A stretch of DNA of 64,000 bases from UBA2377 sp964525935 (GCA_964525935.1 CAZGJZ010000001.1:682001-746000), one strand, 5' to 3'; positions 34,855-42,985 are shown, counted from the first letter of the stretch. Notes: generated from the sequence alone by a model not told the origin. Made by a program: numbers and translations.

Positions 34855-36333
34855 ATGGCTTACGATTGGCTCAAAGGCGTGGCGGATGAGTATGACGTTA
34901 TCGTCATTGGCAGCGGCTTGGGCGGATTGACCGGGGCCAACTACCTCGCGAAAGCCGGTCACAAGGTCCTGCTCCTCGAGCACCATTACCAGTTCGGCGG
35001 GCTCGCGACGTGGTTCACGCGCAAAGGCGGACACATTTTCGACATTTCGCTGCACGGGTTTCCCAGCGGCATGATCAAGAGCTGCCGCAAGTATTGGACG
35101 AAGGAAATCGCCGACTCGATCGTGCAGCTGAAGGACATCCGCTTCGTCAATCCGCAGATGGACGTATGGACGACGTTCACGCGGGAGGACTACACGCGCG
35201 TGCTGGTCGAGCAGTTCAAGCTGGAGCCCGCCGTCGTGGAGAAATTCTACGACCACCTGCGGGCGATGAATTTTTACGACAACAACCCGGAGACGACCGG
35301 CCAGATGTTTGAGCGATTCTTCCCGGGCCGGCCCGATGTGCACCGGCTGTTGATGGAACCGATCACGTATGCCAACGGCTCCACGCCGGAGGACCCGGCG
35401 ATCACGTATGGCATCGTGTTTTCGAATTTCATGGGCGCGGGCGTCTACACCTTCCGCGGCGGTTCCGATGTGCTGATCGAGAAGATGGTCGAGGAGCTGA
35501 AAAAGAACGGCGTTGAGATCCGCAAGAAGGTGCTCGTTGAGAAAATCCTGATCGAGGAACGCAACGGTCGCAAAGTCGCCGCCGGTATCGTCAGCGCCAG
35601 CGGCCGGACCATCCGCGCGAAGGCGATCCTCTCCAATGCCAACATCATGAACACGGTGTTCCGCATGGCGGGTGAGGAAAACCTGCCCGCGGACTACGCC
35701 GCAGCGGCCCGGGCCGTGCGGATCAACACGAGCTCATGCCAGGTGTATCTCGGCATTCGCAAGGGCGAGAGCATCCCGCATATCGGCGACTTGGTGTTCA
35801 CCTCGGAGGCGCCGGTTTACTGCAGCCAGGAGCTGGTGGATTTTCATACGACGAGCCGGACCTTTTCGGTGTATTACCCGGACACGCGCCCCGGCTCCGA
35901 TCGCTACACGGTGGTCGCCTCGCTCAACGGGCGCTACCCGGATTGGAAGAATCTTTCCGACGAGGACTACGAAAAGCACAAGCAGCGCTTGATCGAGGAG
36001 TCCATCGTCGCGCTGGAGAAATACATTCCGGATGTGCGCGCCAAGCTCGACTGGCTGGAGGCCGCCACGCCGCGCACCATCGAGCGCTACACGACGCACC
36101 ACCACGGCACGTCCTTTGGCACGAAGTTCGAAGGGCTCAAGGTCTCGATGGATTTGCCGGAAAAACTCCCGGGCCTCTATCACGCCGGCAGCGTGGGCAT
36201 CATCATGTCGGGCTGGCTCGGCACGATCAACTATGGCGTGATCACCGCCAACAAGATCGACAAAATGCTCTATGAAATGAAGAAGGCAGAAGGAGGAGGG
36301 AAGAAGGAGACCGGGCATCCCGGGAAGGAGTAA
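34855..36333 (+). CDS. CrtI/RetSat-like FAD oxidoreductase 2
   Basis: 492 residues. Dinucleotide site 'YDVIVIGSGLGGLTGANYLAKAGHKVLLLEHHYQFGG', then 'FDISLHGFPSGM' and the C-terminal FAD motif 'GLYHAGSVGIIMSGWLGTINYGVITANKI'. Closer in style to all-trans-retinol saturase/CrtISO than the first flavoenzyme. It keeps an unusual 'FRGGSDVLIEKMVEELKKNGVEI' central block. The two paralogues differ strongly, so they likely act on different bonds. The tail (KKAEGGGKKETGHPGKE) is polar and variable. It ends 3 bases before a four-helix-bundle gene. Confidence 0.88.
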   Translation: MAYDWLKGVADEYDVIVIGSGLGGLTGANYLAKAGHKVLLLEHHYQFGGLATWFTRKGGHIFDISLHGFPSGMIKSCRKYWTKEIADSIVQLKDIRFVNPQMDVWTTFTREDYTRVLVEQFKLEPAVVEKFYDHLRAMNFYDNNPETTGQMFERFFPGRPDVHRLLMEPITYANGSTPEDPAITYGIVFSNFMGAGVYTFRGGSDVLIEKMVEELKKNGVEIRKKVLVEKILIEERNGRKVAAGIVSASGRTIRAKAILSNANIMNTVFRMAGEENLPADYAAAARAVRINTSSCQVYLGIRKGESIPHIGDLVFTSEAPVYCSQELVDFHTTSRTFSVYYPDTRPGSDRYTVVASLNGRYPDWKNLSDEDYEKHKQRLIEESIVALEKYIPDVRAKLDWLEAATPRTIERYTTHHHGTSFGTKFEGLKVSMDLPEKLPGLYHAGSVGIIMSGWLGTINYGVITANKIDKMLYEMKKAEGGGKKETGHPGKE

Positions 36334-36336
36334 TGT

Positions 36337-36696
36337 ATGGCGGATGAGGCTCCAGATCTGCGCGTGAGGACGAAGGACTTTGCGCTGCGGGTGATTCGAA
36401 TGTTCGCTGCGTTGCCGAAGTCGACCGAGGCCCAAGTGCTGGGCCGGCAGGTATTGCGCTCCGGCACGTCGGTGGGCGCAAATTACCGCGAAGCACATCG
36501 AGCCCGAAGCAAAGCAGAGTTTATCGCCAAGTGCGGCGACTGCTTGAAGGAAATCGAGGAAACCAATTACTGGCTGGAGTTATTGGTGGCTGGCGAAATC
36601 GTTCCTGCCGCAAAATTGGCTGCATTGCGCACGGAAAGCGACGAGCTCACTGCAATATTTGTGACCATCATCAAGAACGCGCGTCGGACGACATGA
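36337..36696 (+). CDS. Four-helix-bundle protein (S23/IVP family)
   Basis: 119 residues, the family first named for 23S rRNA intervening sequences: 'LRVRTKDFALRVIRMFAALPKS' , 'LGRQVLRSGTSVGANYREAHRARSKAEFIAK', 'CLKEIEETNYWLELL'. Members form pentameric bundles; some act as accessory proteins of diversity-generating retroelements, but no reverse transcriptase is here. The gene looks inserted between the second flavoenzyme and the dehydratase of the lipid locus. A lipid role is not indicated; it may be a mobile passenger. Confidence 0.9.
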   Translation: MADEAPDLRVRTKDFALRVIRMFAALPKSTEAQVLGRQVLRSGTSVGANYREAHRARSKAEFIAKCGDCLKEIEETNYWLELLVAGEIVPAAKLAALRTESDELTAIFVTIIKNARRTT

Positions 36697-36754
36697 ATTC
36701 GAATCTGGCCTGTCTTAACTTCCTCCTCTTCCTTCATCACTCTTACTTTCCTGC

Positions 36755-37207
36755 ATGCCTACTGTCACCGATCTCATCCCGCACCGGCCGCCGTTTTTGT
36801 TTGTCGACTCGATCGTGAGCGAATCGGCGGAAGGGCTGGTTGCGCAACGCACGTGGCGGGCGGACGAGGATTTCTACAAGGGGCATTATCCGGGCGCGCC
36901 GATCACCCCGGGCGTGCTGCTGTGCGAATCCGTGTTCCAGACCGGTGCATTTTACCTGGCGAAGCAGGCGCTGGCCGCCGGCGCGAAACCGGGCGAGGGT
37001 GTGCCGCTGATGGCCAAGATCAGCGACGTGCGGTTTCGCAATCCGGTTTATCCGGGCGACGTGACCTTGATCGAGGTGAAGAAGAAGGAAGCGCTGGGCG
37101 GATTCACGATGATGAGCGGCTCCATCAAGAAAGCCGACGGCACCCGGGTGCTGAGCGTGGATTTCACCGTGGCGTGGAAAACGCCGGAAGGGCAGCAGAC
37201 CAACTGA
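36755..37207 (+). CDS. FabZ-type 3-hydroxyacyl-ACP dehydratase
   Basis: 150 residues, hot-dog fold. Catalytic His44 (YKGHYPGAPITPG) and Glu58 (LLCESVF) are 14 residues apart, exactly as in FabZ. 'IPHRPPFLFVDSI' at the N-terminus and 'RFRNPVYPGDVTLIEVKKK' complete the family pattern. It removes water from 3-hydroxyacyl chains to give trans-2-enoyl-ACP. As part of the lipid locus, and with an enoyl reductase directly after it, it probably works on the private ACP. Confidence 0.93.
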   Translation: MPTVTDLIPHRPPFLFVDSIVSESAEGLVAQRTWRADEDFYKGHYPGAPITPGVLLCESVFQTGAFYLAKQALAAGAKPGEGVPLMAKISDVRFRNPVYPGDVTLIEVKKKEALGGFTMMSGSIKKADGTRVLSVDFTVAWKTPEGQQTN

Positions 37208-37255
37208 CGGTCTTCTTCTCGTGTATTTGATGTATTTCGTGGTTTAATCCGCCTC

Positions 37256-38068
37256 ATGCCCGATTTCCTCCAACTTACCGGCAAGACTTTTGTCGTGCTC
37301 GGCGTCGCCAACAAGAAGAGCGTCGCATGGTTCATCGCAAAGGCGTTGGAAGAGCAGGGGGCCAAAGTGCTCTACAGTGTGCGTTCGGAAGCGCGCAAGA
37401 AATCGCTCGAAGCGCAACTGGCGGGCAGACCGGTCTTTCTCTGCGACGTCGAGCAGGAGGGCGCCGCCGAGCGACTTGCCGCGGAGATCGCCGCCGCAGG
37501 CCACGGAGTGTTGCACGGGTTGGTGCACTCCATCGCGTTTGCGAATTACAGCGAGGGCTTCAAGCCGTTCCACGAAACGAAACGTGCCGACTTTTTGCAG
37601 GCGACGTCGGTCTCGGCGTTTTCCCTCATCGAGGTGGCCCGCGCCTTCAAACCACTGCTGGCGAAGAACGCGTCGGTGGTAACCATCGGCATTTCATCCC
37701 TGCTCGTGACACCGGATAACTACGGCTACATGGGGCCGATCAAGGCGGCGCTCGAGTCAGCGAGCCGGTTTCTCGCCAAGTCGTTCAGCGCCGACAGCGA
37801 AGTGCGCTTCAATGTTGTCGGTGCCGGTCCACTCAAGACCAGCGCGTCGGCCGGTATTCCCGGCTACCTGGAAAGCTACCTTTTTACCGAGAAGCTCACG
37901 TTCCGTAAGCGCAACCTCTCGACCGATGAAGTGGCGAGCGCTGCGCTGTTTCTGCTCAGCGAGCGCAGCAGTGGACTCAATGGCACGACCCTCACGGTCG
38001 ATGCGGGGCTCGGCAGCAATTTCTACGACAAGGATATCGTGCGACTGGCGATGCGGCCCGAGAGATAA
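37256..38068 (+). CDS. FabI-type enoyl-ACP reductase (divergent)
   Basis: 270 residues, SDR fold: 'KTFVVLGVANKKSVAWFIAKAL' at the N-terminus, catalytic Tyr156 and Lys163 in 'NYGYMGPIKAALES', at the same numbers as E. coli FabI, and 'GLNGTTLTVDAGLG' near the end. By gap-free alignment the second FabI tyrosine (E. coli Tyr146) is Ile here, and the 'AGPLKTSASAGIPG' loop replaces 'AGPIRTLAASGI'. The enzyme may still reduce enoyl-ACP or may have a changed activity. Transcribed between the FabZ-type and OleA-type genes with short spacers. Confidence 0.9.
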   Translation: MPDFLQLTGKTFVVLGVANKKSVAWFIAKALEEQGAKVLYSVRSEARKKSLEAQLAGRPVFLCDVEQEGAAERLAAEIAAAGHGVLHGLVHSIAFANYSEGFKPFHETKRADFLQATSVSAFSLIEVARAFKPLLAKNASVVTIGISSLLVTPDNYGYMGPIKAALESASRFLAKSFSADSEVRFNVVGAGPLKTSASAGIPGYLESYLFTEKLTFRKRNLSTDEVASAALFLLSERSSGLNGTTLTVDAGLGSNFYDKDIVRLAMRPER

Positions 38069-38071
38069 GCC

Positions 38072-39106
38072 ATGCGTTTTCAGCACACCTGCATCGAATC
38101 GCTGGCCGTCGCGCTGCCAGATGAGATTCTCACTTCGGTCGAAATCGAAACCCGACTGCGCCCGCTCTATGAGCGCCTGAAATTGCCTGAGGGCCGCCTG
38201 GAGTTGATGACCGGCATCAAGGAGCGGCGCGTCTGGCCGGTGGGCACGCGACCGTCGGATGCCAGCGCAGCCGCCGGCAAAGCCGTGCTGGCCAAATCCG
38301 GCCTGAAGGCGGAGCAAGTGGAGCTGTTCATCCACAGCGCGGTGAGCCGCGATATGCTGGAGCCGGCGACGGCTTCGTTTGCACACCGCAAGATCGGGCT
38401 GCCGGCGACGGCGCAGATTTTTGATGTGTCGAACGCGTGCCTCGGTTTCCTGAATTCGCTGACCGTGGCGGCAGGACTGATCGAGTCGGGCCAGATCCGT
38501 TGCGCCTTGGTCGTTGCTGGCGAAAACAGCCGGCCGCTCGTGGACCAGACGTTGAAGATGCTGCTGGAGCAGCCGCTGGACCGCAACGGCATCAAACCCT
38601 ATTTCGCCAACCTGACTATTGGCTCCGGCGCAGTGGGCGCCGTCGTGTGTCATCGCGATTTGATCAAGGGCCGGCCGCACCGGCTCGTCGGCGGCATGGC
38701 GCGCGCGGCAACGGTTCACAGCGAGCTTTGCCAGGGCGATACGCACGGCAGCGAGTCGCTGGCCATGCAAACGGACTCCGAGGCGCTCCTCGTGGCGGGG
38801 CTCGCACTCGCGCAAGACACGTGGCGCTCGTTTATCGCCGAAACCGGCTGGGATGCGGCGACGACGGATCGCTTTATCTGCCACCAGGTCGGCAGCACGC
38901 ATCGGCGCAAGCTTTACGAAGCGCTCGGGCTCGATCTCGCGAAGGACTTTTCGACGTTTGAAAAACTGGGCAACACCGGCTCGGTTGCGCTGCCGGCCAC
39001 GCTCGCCGCCGCCGTGGAAGCGGGCGCTGTGCGCGAAGGCAGCAAGGTGGGTTTGCTGGGTATCGGCAGCGGACTGAACTGCCTCATGCTGGCGCTGGAG
39101 TGGTGA
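38072..39106 (+). CDS. oleA: OleA-type head-to-head acyl thioester condensing enzyme (KAS III fold)
   Basis: 344 residues. Nucleophile Cys123 (DVSNACLGF), His271 (ICHQVGS), Asn301 (LGNTGS). The key mark of OleA, a Glu that enters the active site from 'LEPATA', is Glu97, 26 residues before the Cys, the same spacing as Glu117/Cys143 in Xanthomonas OleA. The end 'LLGIGSGLNCLMLALEW' is also OleA-like. It condenses two fatty acyl thioesters to a beta-keto acid, first step of long-chain olefins or ketones. FabH is the alternative, but FabH lacks the Glu. Directly follows the enoyl reductase (3 bases). Confidence 0.87.
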   Translation: MRFQHTCIESLAVALPDEILTSVEIETRLRPLYERLKLPEGRLELMTGIKERRVWPVGTRPSDASAAAGKAVLAKSGLKAEQVELFIHSAVSRDMLEPATASFAHRKIGLPATAQIFDVSNACLGFLNSLTVAAGLIESGQIRCALVVAGENSRPLVDQTLKMLLEQPLDRNGIKPYFANLTIGSGAVGAVVCHRDLIKGRPHRLVGGMARAATVHSELCQGDTHGSESLAMQTDSEALLVAGLALAQDTWRSFIAETGWDAATTDRFICHQVGSTHRRKLYEALGLDLAKDFSTFEKLGNTGSVALPATLAAAVEAGAVREGSKVGLLGIGSGLNCLMLALEW

Positions 39107-39108
39107 GC

Positions 39109-39999
39109 ATGAGCCCGCCGATTCCAGACTGGCTGCGGCCGCTTTATCCGTTTTCGCCGCAGCGGTTCACCACGCCGCGCGGGGCGCAGATGAGCTATCT
39201 CGACGAAGGCGGACCGGGCGCCGAGGCCGTGCTCATGCTGCACGGTAATCCGACTTGGTCATTTTATTATCGCGAACTCGTGCAGGCAGTATCGCCGAAG
39301 CTGCGCTGCATCGTGCCGGATCATATCGGCATGGGGCTCTCGGATAAACCGCAGAACTATCCTTACACGCTCGCGACGCGGATCGATGATGTGGCGGCGT
39401 TGGTGAAATCGCTTGGCCTGACTAAAATTCACCTCGTCGTGCACGATTGGGGCGGAGCGATCGGGTTTGGCTTTGCGGCGCGGCACCCGGAGCTGATCGG
39501 GCGGCTGGTGATCTTGAATACGGCGGCGTTTCCGTCGCCACACCTCCCGTCGCGAATCGCGCTGTGCAAGCTGCGCGGCTTCGGCACCGCGCTGGTGCGC
39601 GGGTTGAATGGCTTTGCGTTGCCGGCGACGTGGATGTCGATGCACCGGCGCAAGCTCAGCGTGCTGGAGAAGCGGGCGCTGTTGCTGCCCTATGGTTCCT
39701 GGGCGAACCGCGTGGCGGTGGACGCTTTTGTGAAGGACATTCCGATGAATGAAGCCCATCCGACTTGGGCAGCACTCAGCGCCACGGCCGAAGGGCTGAA
39801 GCAATTTCAAAAGAACCCGGCGCTCGTCGTATGGGGCGGACGGGATTTCTGCTTTAACGACCATTTCTACGCGGAATGGCAGCGCCGCATGCCGCAGGCG
39901 CAAATGGTCTATCTGCCCGATGCCGGCCACTACGTGCTGGCGGATGCGAATACCGAGGTCGTGCCAAGAATCGCGGCTTTTTTGACTGCGGGTCGCTGA
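39109..39999 (+). CDS. oleB: OleB-type alpha/beta hydrolase (beta-lactone decarboxylase)
   Basis: 296 residues, haloalkane-dehalogenase-like: oxyanion motif 'LHGNPTWSFYYRE', nucleophile Asp113 in 'VVHDWGGAIGFG' (Asp114 in Xanthomonas OleB), catalytic His274 in 'DAGHYVLAD'. OleB turns a cis-beta-lactone into a cis-olefin and CO2. The start ATG sits two bases after the oleA stop; a GTG that overlaps the stop is possible. The partners OleC (beta-lactone synthetase) and OleD (beta-keto acid reductase) are not downstream: the next gene is the opposite-strand malQ. Confidence 0.88.
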   Translation: MSPPIPDWLRPLYPFSPQRFTTPRGAQMSYLDEGGPGAEAVLMLHGNPTWSFYYRELVQAVSPKLRCIVPDHIGMGLSDKPQNYPYTLATRIDDVAALVKSLGLTKIHLVVHDWGGAIGFGFAARHPELIGRLVILNTAAFPSPHLPSRIALCKLRGFGTALVRGLNGFALPATWMSMHRRKLSVLEKRALLLPYGSWANRVAVDAFVKDIPMNEAHPTWAALSATAEGLKQFQKNPALVVWGGRDFCFNDHFYAEWQRRMPQAQMVYLPDAGHYVLADANTEVVPRIAAFLTAGR

Positions 40000-40006
40000 T
40001 TTACTT

Positions 40007-40075
40007 CACCACGAAGAACACAAAGGGCACAAAGCACGGAGTCATATCTTTGTGCGCTTCGTGTGCTTTGTGGTT
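40007..40075. repeat. Inverted repeat of the 'CACGAAGAACACAAAG' class
   Basis: Arms caccacgaagaacacaaagg (from 40007) and the near complement ending in gctttgtggtt (to 40075) agree at about 22 of 28 positions. It lies between the convergent oleB and malQ genes, where it might also act as a transcription end. Confidence 0.65.
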
Positions 40076-40093
40076 AAAGCAACCAATCATCGA

Positions 40094-41617
40094 TCACTCG
40101 CGGCCGTAGAGCTCGCCGAGTTCGCGCAGGTAGGGTGCGCTGGCGCGGTGCAGGGACTCGAGCTGCACGGCGGAATAGCGCCATTGCCAGTTGCCCGCGG
40201 CGACGCCCGGGGTGTTGAAACGCGCGGCGGAGCCGAGATTCAACAGATCCTGCAGCGCGAAGACCGCGAGATTGGGCACGGCGGCATAGCCGGCGCGGAC
40301 GAAATCCCACGCGATGTCCTGGCCACTGACGCGCAGGTAGCGACGGACGTGGTCGCGCGTTTTCTCATTTGCGGTCTGATACCAGCCGGCCGTCGTGTCA
40401 TTGTCGTGTGTGCCGGGATAAACGACGCAATTGGCGTGGTGGTTGTGCGGCAAGTAGGTGTTCGCGCTATCGCCGCCGAAGGCAAATTGCAGGATCGCCA
40501 TGCCGGGCAGGCCGGTCGCGGCACGCAGTGCATGCACGGAAGGCGTGAGATCGCCGAGATCCTCGGCGATGAGCCGACAATCGGGCAGCACCCGCTGGAC
40601 CGAGGAGAAAAACGCGACGCCCGGGCCGGATTGCCAGCGACCGGTTTTGGCGGAGGCAGCGTCGGCGGGAATGGACCAATAGGTATCGAAGGCGCGGAAG
40701 TGATCGATGCGCACGACATCGCAGAGTGCGAAATTGGCGCGCAGGCGATCGAGCCACCAGGCATAGCCATCGGCCGCATGACGCTCCCAAGCGTAGAGTG
40801 GATTACCCCAGAGCTGGCCATCGGCGGAGAAATAATCCGGCGGCACGCCAGCGACGGCGAGCGGGTGGCCGGTGGTCTGGTTGATTTGGAACAGCTCGGG
40901 ATGCGACCAGACGTCGGCGCTGTCGCGGGCGACGAAAATCGGGGCATCGCCGATGATTTCGATGCCGAGCGCCTTGGCCTTGGCGCGGACCTGCCGCCAC
41001 TGGCCGAAAAACAGATATTGAAAAAACGCGTGAGCCTCGGCCCGGGCGGCGAGGGTCTTGAGCAGCGGCGAGGTGCGGGCTTTGGCGTGGAAGCGCACTT
41101 CGGCGGGCCATTCCCACCACGGCTGGCCCTTGAAATGATCCTTCAGCGCCAGAAACTGCGCGAACGGTTCCAGCCAGGATTTTTGGTCGGCGCAGAATTG
41201 AGCAAAATCGCCATAGGGCAGCGCGACGGGCTTTTGTTTGAAATTCTCATAGGCCGCGAAAAGCGCCGGCCATTTGGTGACGTAAAGCCAGCCGTAATCG
41301 ACGCCAGTCGCGGGCAGGGCTTGCAATGGCGCGAGATCGGCGCCGCTGAGCAATCCGGCGCGTTTCAGCGCCTCAAGGTCGATCAGGTAGGGATTGCCGG
41401 CGAAGGCCGAGAAACATTGGTAGGGCGAATCGCCATAGCCCGTCGGCCCGAGCGGGCAGACCTGCCAATAGTGAAGACCGCTGTCTTTCAGAAATCGCAG
41501 CAGGGCGTCGACGGAGTCATCGAGCACGCCGATGCCTTGACGGTTAGGCAGACAGGTGGGGTGCAACAGCAGCCCGGACGAACGCGAATCCAGCCAGTTA
41601 AAAAGACCTGTTTTCAT
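40094..41617 (-). CDS. malQ: 4-alpha-glucanotransferase (amylomaltase)
   Basis: 507 residues, GH77: N-terminal 'RSSGLLLHPTCLPNRQGIG' and 'YWQVCPLGPTGYGDSPYQCFSAFAGNPYLIDL', then 'VVRIDHFRAFDTYWSIP' with the nucleophile Asp, 'LIAEDLGDLTPSVHALR' with the acid/base Glu, and 'YPGTHDNDTTAGWY' with the third carboxylate. It transfers maltosyl units between glucans during glycogen and maltodextrin turnover. The ATG encoding MKTGLFNW is chosen over a TTG two codons upstream. It closes a long minus-strand gene row that begins with pilT. Confidence 0.95.
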   Translation of the reverse strand: MKTGLFNWLDSRSSGLLLHPTCLPNRQGIGVLDDSVDALLRFLKDSGLHYWQVCPLGPTGYGDSPYQCFSAFAGNPYLIDLEALKRAGLLSGADLAPLQALPATGVDYGWLYVTKWPALFAAYENFKQKPVALPYGDFAQFCADQKSWLEPFAQFLALKDHFKGQPWWEWPAEVRFHAKARTSPLLKTLAARAEAHAFFQYLFFGQWRQVRAKAKALGIEIIGDAPIFVARDSADVWSHPELFQINQTTGHPLAVAGVPPDYFSADGQLWGNPLYAWERHAADGYAWWLDRLRANFALCDVVRIDHFRAFDTYWSIPADAASAKTGRWQSGPGVAFFSSVQRVLPDCRLIAEDLGDLTPSVHALRAATGLPGMAILQFAFGGDSANTYLPHNHHANCVVYPGTHDNDTTAGWYQTANEKTRDHVRRYLRVSGQDIAWDFVRAGYAAVPNLAVFALQDLLNLGSAARFNTPGVAAGNWQWRYSAVQLESLHRASAPYLRELGELYGRE

Positions 41618-41664
41618 GCACAATATGGATTAAACATAATTAACATTGTGCGATTTTAATCTAT
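41618..41664 (-). promoter_or_regulatory. A/T-rich spacer upstream of malQ, candidate promoter
   Basis: The 47 bases between lepB and malQ are strikingly A/T-rich compared with the rest of the window. On the minus strand they contain 'gattaaaatcg' and 'taattatgtttaat', which could serve as weak -35/-10 elements. No clear Shine-Dalgarno sequence precedes the malQ ATG. The exact boxes are uncertain. Confidence 0.35.
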
Positions 41665-42969
41665 CTATCGAGATGGGCCCCAACGCTTTGTAAATGGATA
41701 ATAAATGAACAATGGCCGGCCGATGGCTTCCTTGGCTGGCACATAGCCCCAATAGCGCCCGTCCTGGCTGTTGGCGGAATTGTCGCCCAAAGCTAGAAAA
41801 CTCTCCGGCGGCACGCTCATCGTTTGGCCCTTGGCCAGACTGAGTTCATTGCGGTAGCCGACGTAGTTGTCGGTGCGGTTGGCGTTCTTGTCGAAAGCCG
41901 CGGCGCCGGTAATCGGCGCGCCGTTGCGGTAAAGCGTGTAATCCTTGATTTCGAGCGTATCGCCGGGCACGCCGACCAGGCGCTTGATGTAATACTGCTC
42001 AAGTTGGCGGCCCTGGCGGTCCGTCATGTATGGGCTGTGGATTTCGCCAGTCCGGAAGACAAACCCCTGCCCGACTGACGGCCGCACAAAGTGATAGCTC
42101 ATACGATCAACGAAGAGCTGGTCGCCCGTCAGGATATCGAAGCGCAGCACGGACTCGCCGGCTTTGACGGTGCGATTGAGCGGAATACGCACCACGCGGG
42201 CGGACTCGCCGGCGTTATTGATGCGAAGGACCGAGCGTTCGTTAAGGCGGCCGCTGCGACCGAGCTGGTTCAGATACGTGGCGAAGCCTTTGCGGTCTTG
42301 GAAATAGGTTTCCTGCAAGACCCGGTCAAAATCGTGAAAATCCTCCGGCACGCTGATCGTGACCGTCTGGCCACCGACATAGAACGTGTAGTCCCGCACG
42401 ATCGCCGGGAAAATCAGCCAGTTCCGGCCCGCGCGAGTCTGATAAGCCATCGCGCCACTCTCGAAGAAATCCGCACTCACTTCACCGGCCTGCGGAGCAA
42501 TCGCCTCGCGGCGTTGGGCGCCGAAAGCGGCCAGCCGGAAAATGCGTTCGGCAGCGCCGGGCGCTTCCGTGCCGGGCGGCAGATTCTCCGCCGTCATGCC
42601 GTAATACGACGGCCACATCGAGTTCGTCGGAATCTTGAAGGGCTGCAGGAAATACGTGCGAAAGCCCAGGATCACGATCGCGGCCACGAGGAAGAATTCG
42701 ACGTTTTCCGTGATCGAGCGCTTCGGGTAATGCGAGCCACCCGTGCGGCGAAGGACGTGCTCGAGCGACTCGATGCCGAGCTTCAATTTCATCGTATCGG
42801 CCCGTTCCTTCACGAGGCGGCGCAGCCCGGCGGTCTGCGCCTGGAGTTCGGCGAGATCGGCGGCCGGGAGCACGTCGCGCCGGTAGTGATAAACCTTGTC
42901 GGCGAGCTCCAGCCAGTTACTGGCGTTCTCGCGCATCTTGCGCGCAGGTGAGGAAAAGATGCCGAACAC
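41665..42969 (-). CDS. lepB: Signal peptidase I
   Basis: 434 residues, larger than the usual ~250-330. A membrane helix at about residues 88-108 precedes the catalytic Ser117 ('FKIPTNSMWPSYYG'); the general-base Lys lies in 'YYIKRLVGVPGDTLEI' and box E is 'LALGDNSANSQDGRYWGYV'. A ~200-residue insert between these boxes explains the size. It removes signal peptides on the outer face of the inner membrane. I choose the GTG at 42969: an AAGGAG lies 12 bases upstream, whereas longer frames overlap lepA. Follows lepA by 16 bases, the classic lepA-lepB pairing. Confidence 0.92.
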   Translation of the reverse strand: MFGIFSSPARKMRENASNWLELADKVYHYRRDVLPAADLAELQAQTAGLRRLVKERADTMKLKLGIESLEHVLRRTGGSHYPKRSITENVEFFLVAAIVILGFRTYFLQPFKIPTNSMWPSYYGMTAENLPPGTEAPGAAERIFRLAAFGAQRREAIAPQAGEVSADFFESGAMAYQTRAGRNWLIFPAIVRDYTFYVGGQTVTISVPEDFHDFDRVLQETYFQDRKGFATYLNQLGRSGRLNERSVLRINNAGESARVVRIPLNRTVKAGESVLRFDILTGDQLFVDRMSYHFVRPSVGQGFVFRTGEIHSPYMTDRQGRQLEQYYIKRLVGVPGDTLEIKDYTLYRNGAPITGAAAFDKNANRTDNYVGYRNELSLAKGQTMSVPPESFLALGDNSANSQDGRYWGYVPAKEAIGRPLFIYYPFTKRWGPSR

Positions 42970-42985
42970 GGGGGGCTGGTGCTCC

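Noticed and set aside
31605..36333. Carotenoid biosynthesis cluster
   Set aside because: Two CrtI-like enzymes are present but no phytoene synthase, GGPP synthase or cyclase; the neighbours are fatty-acid enzymes.
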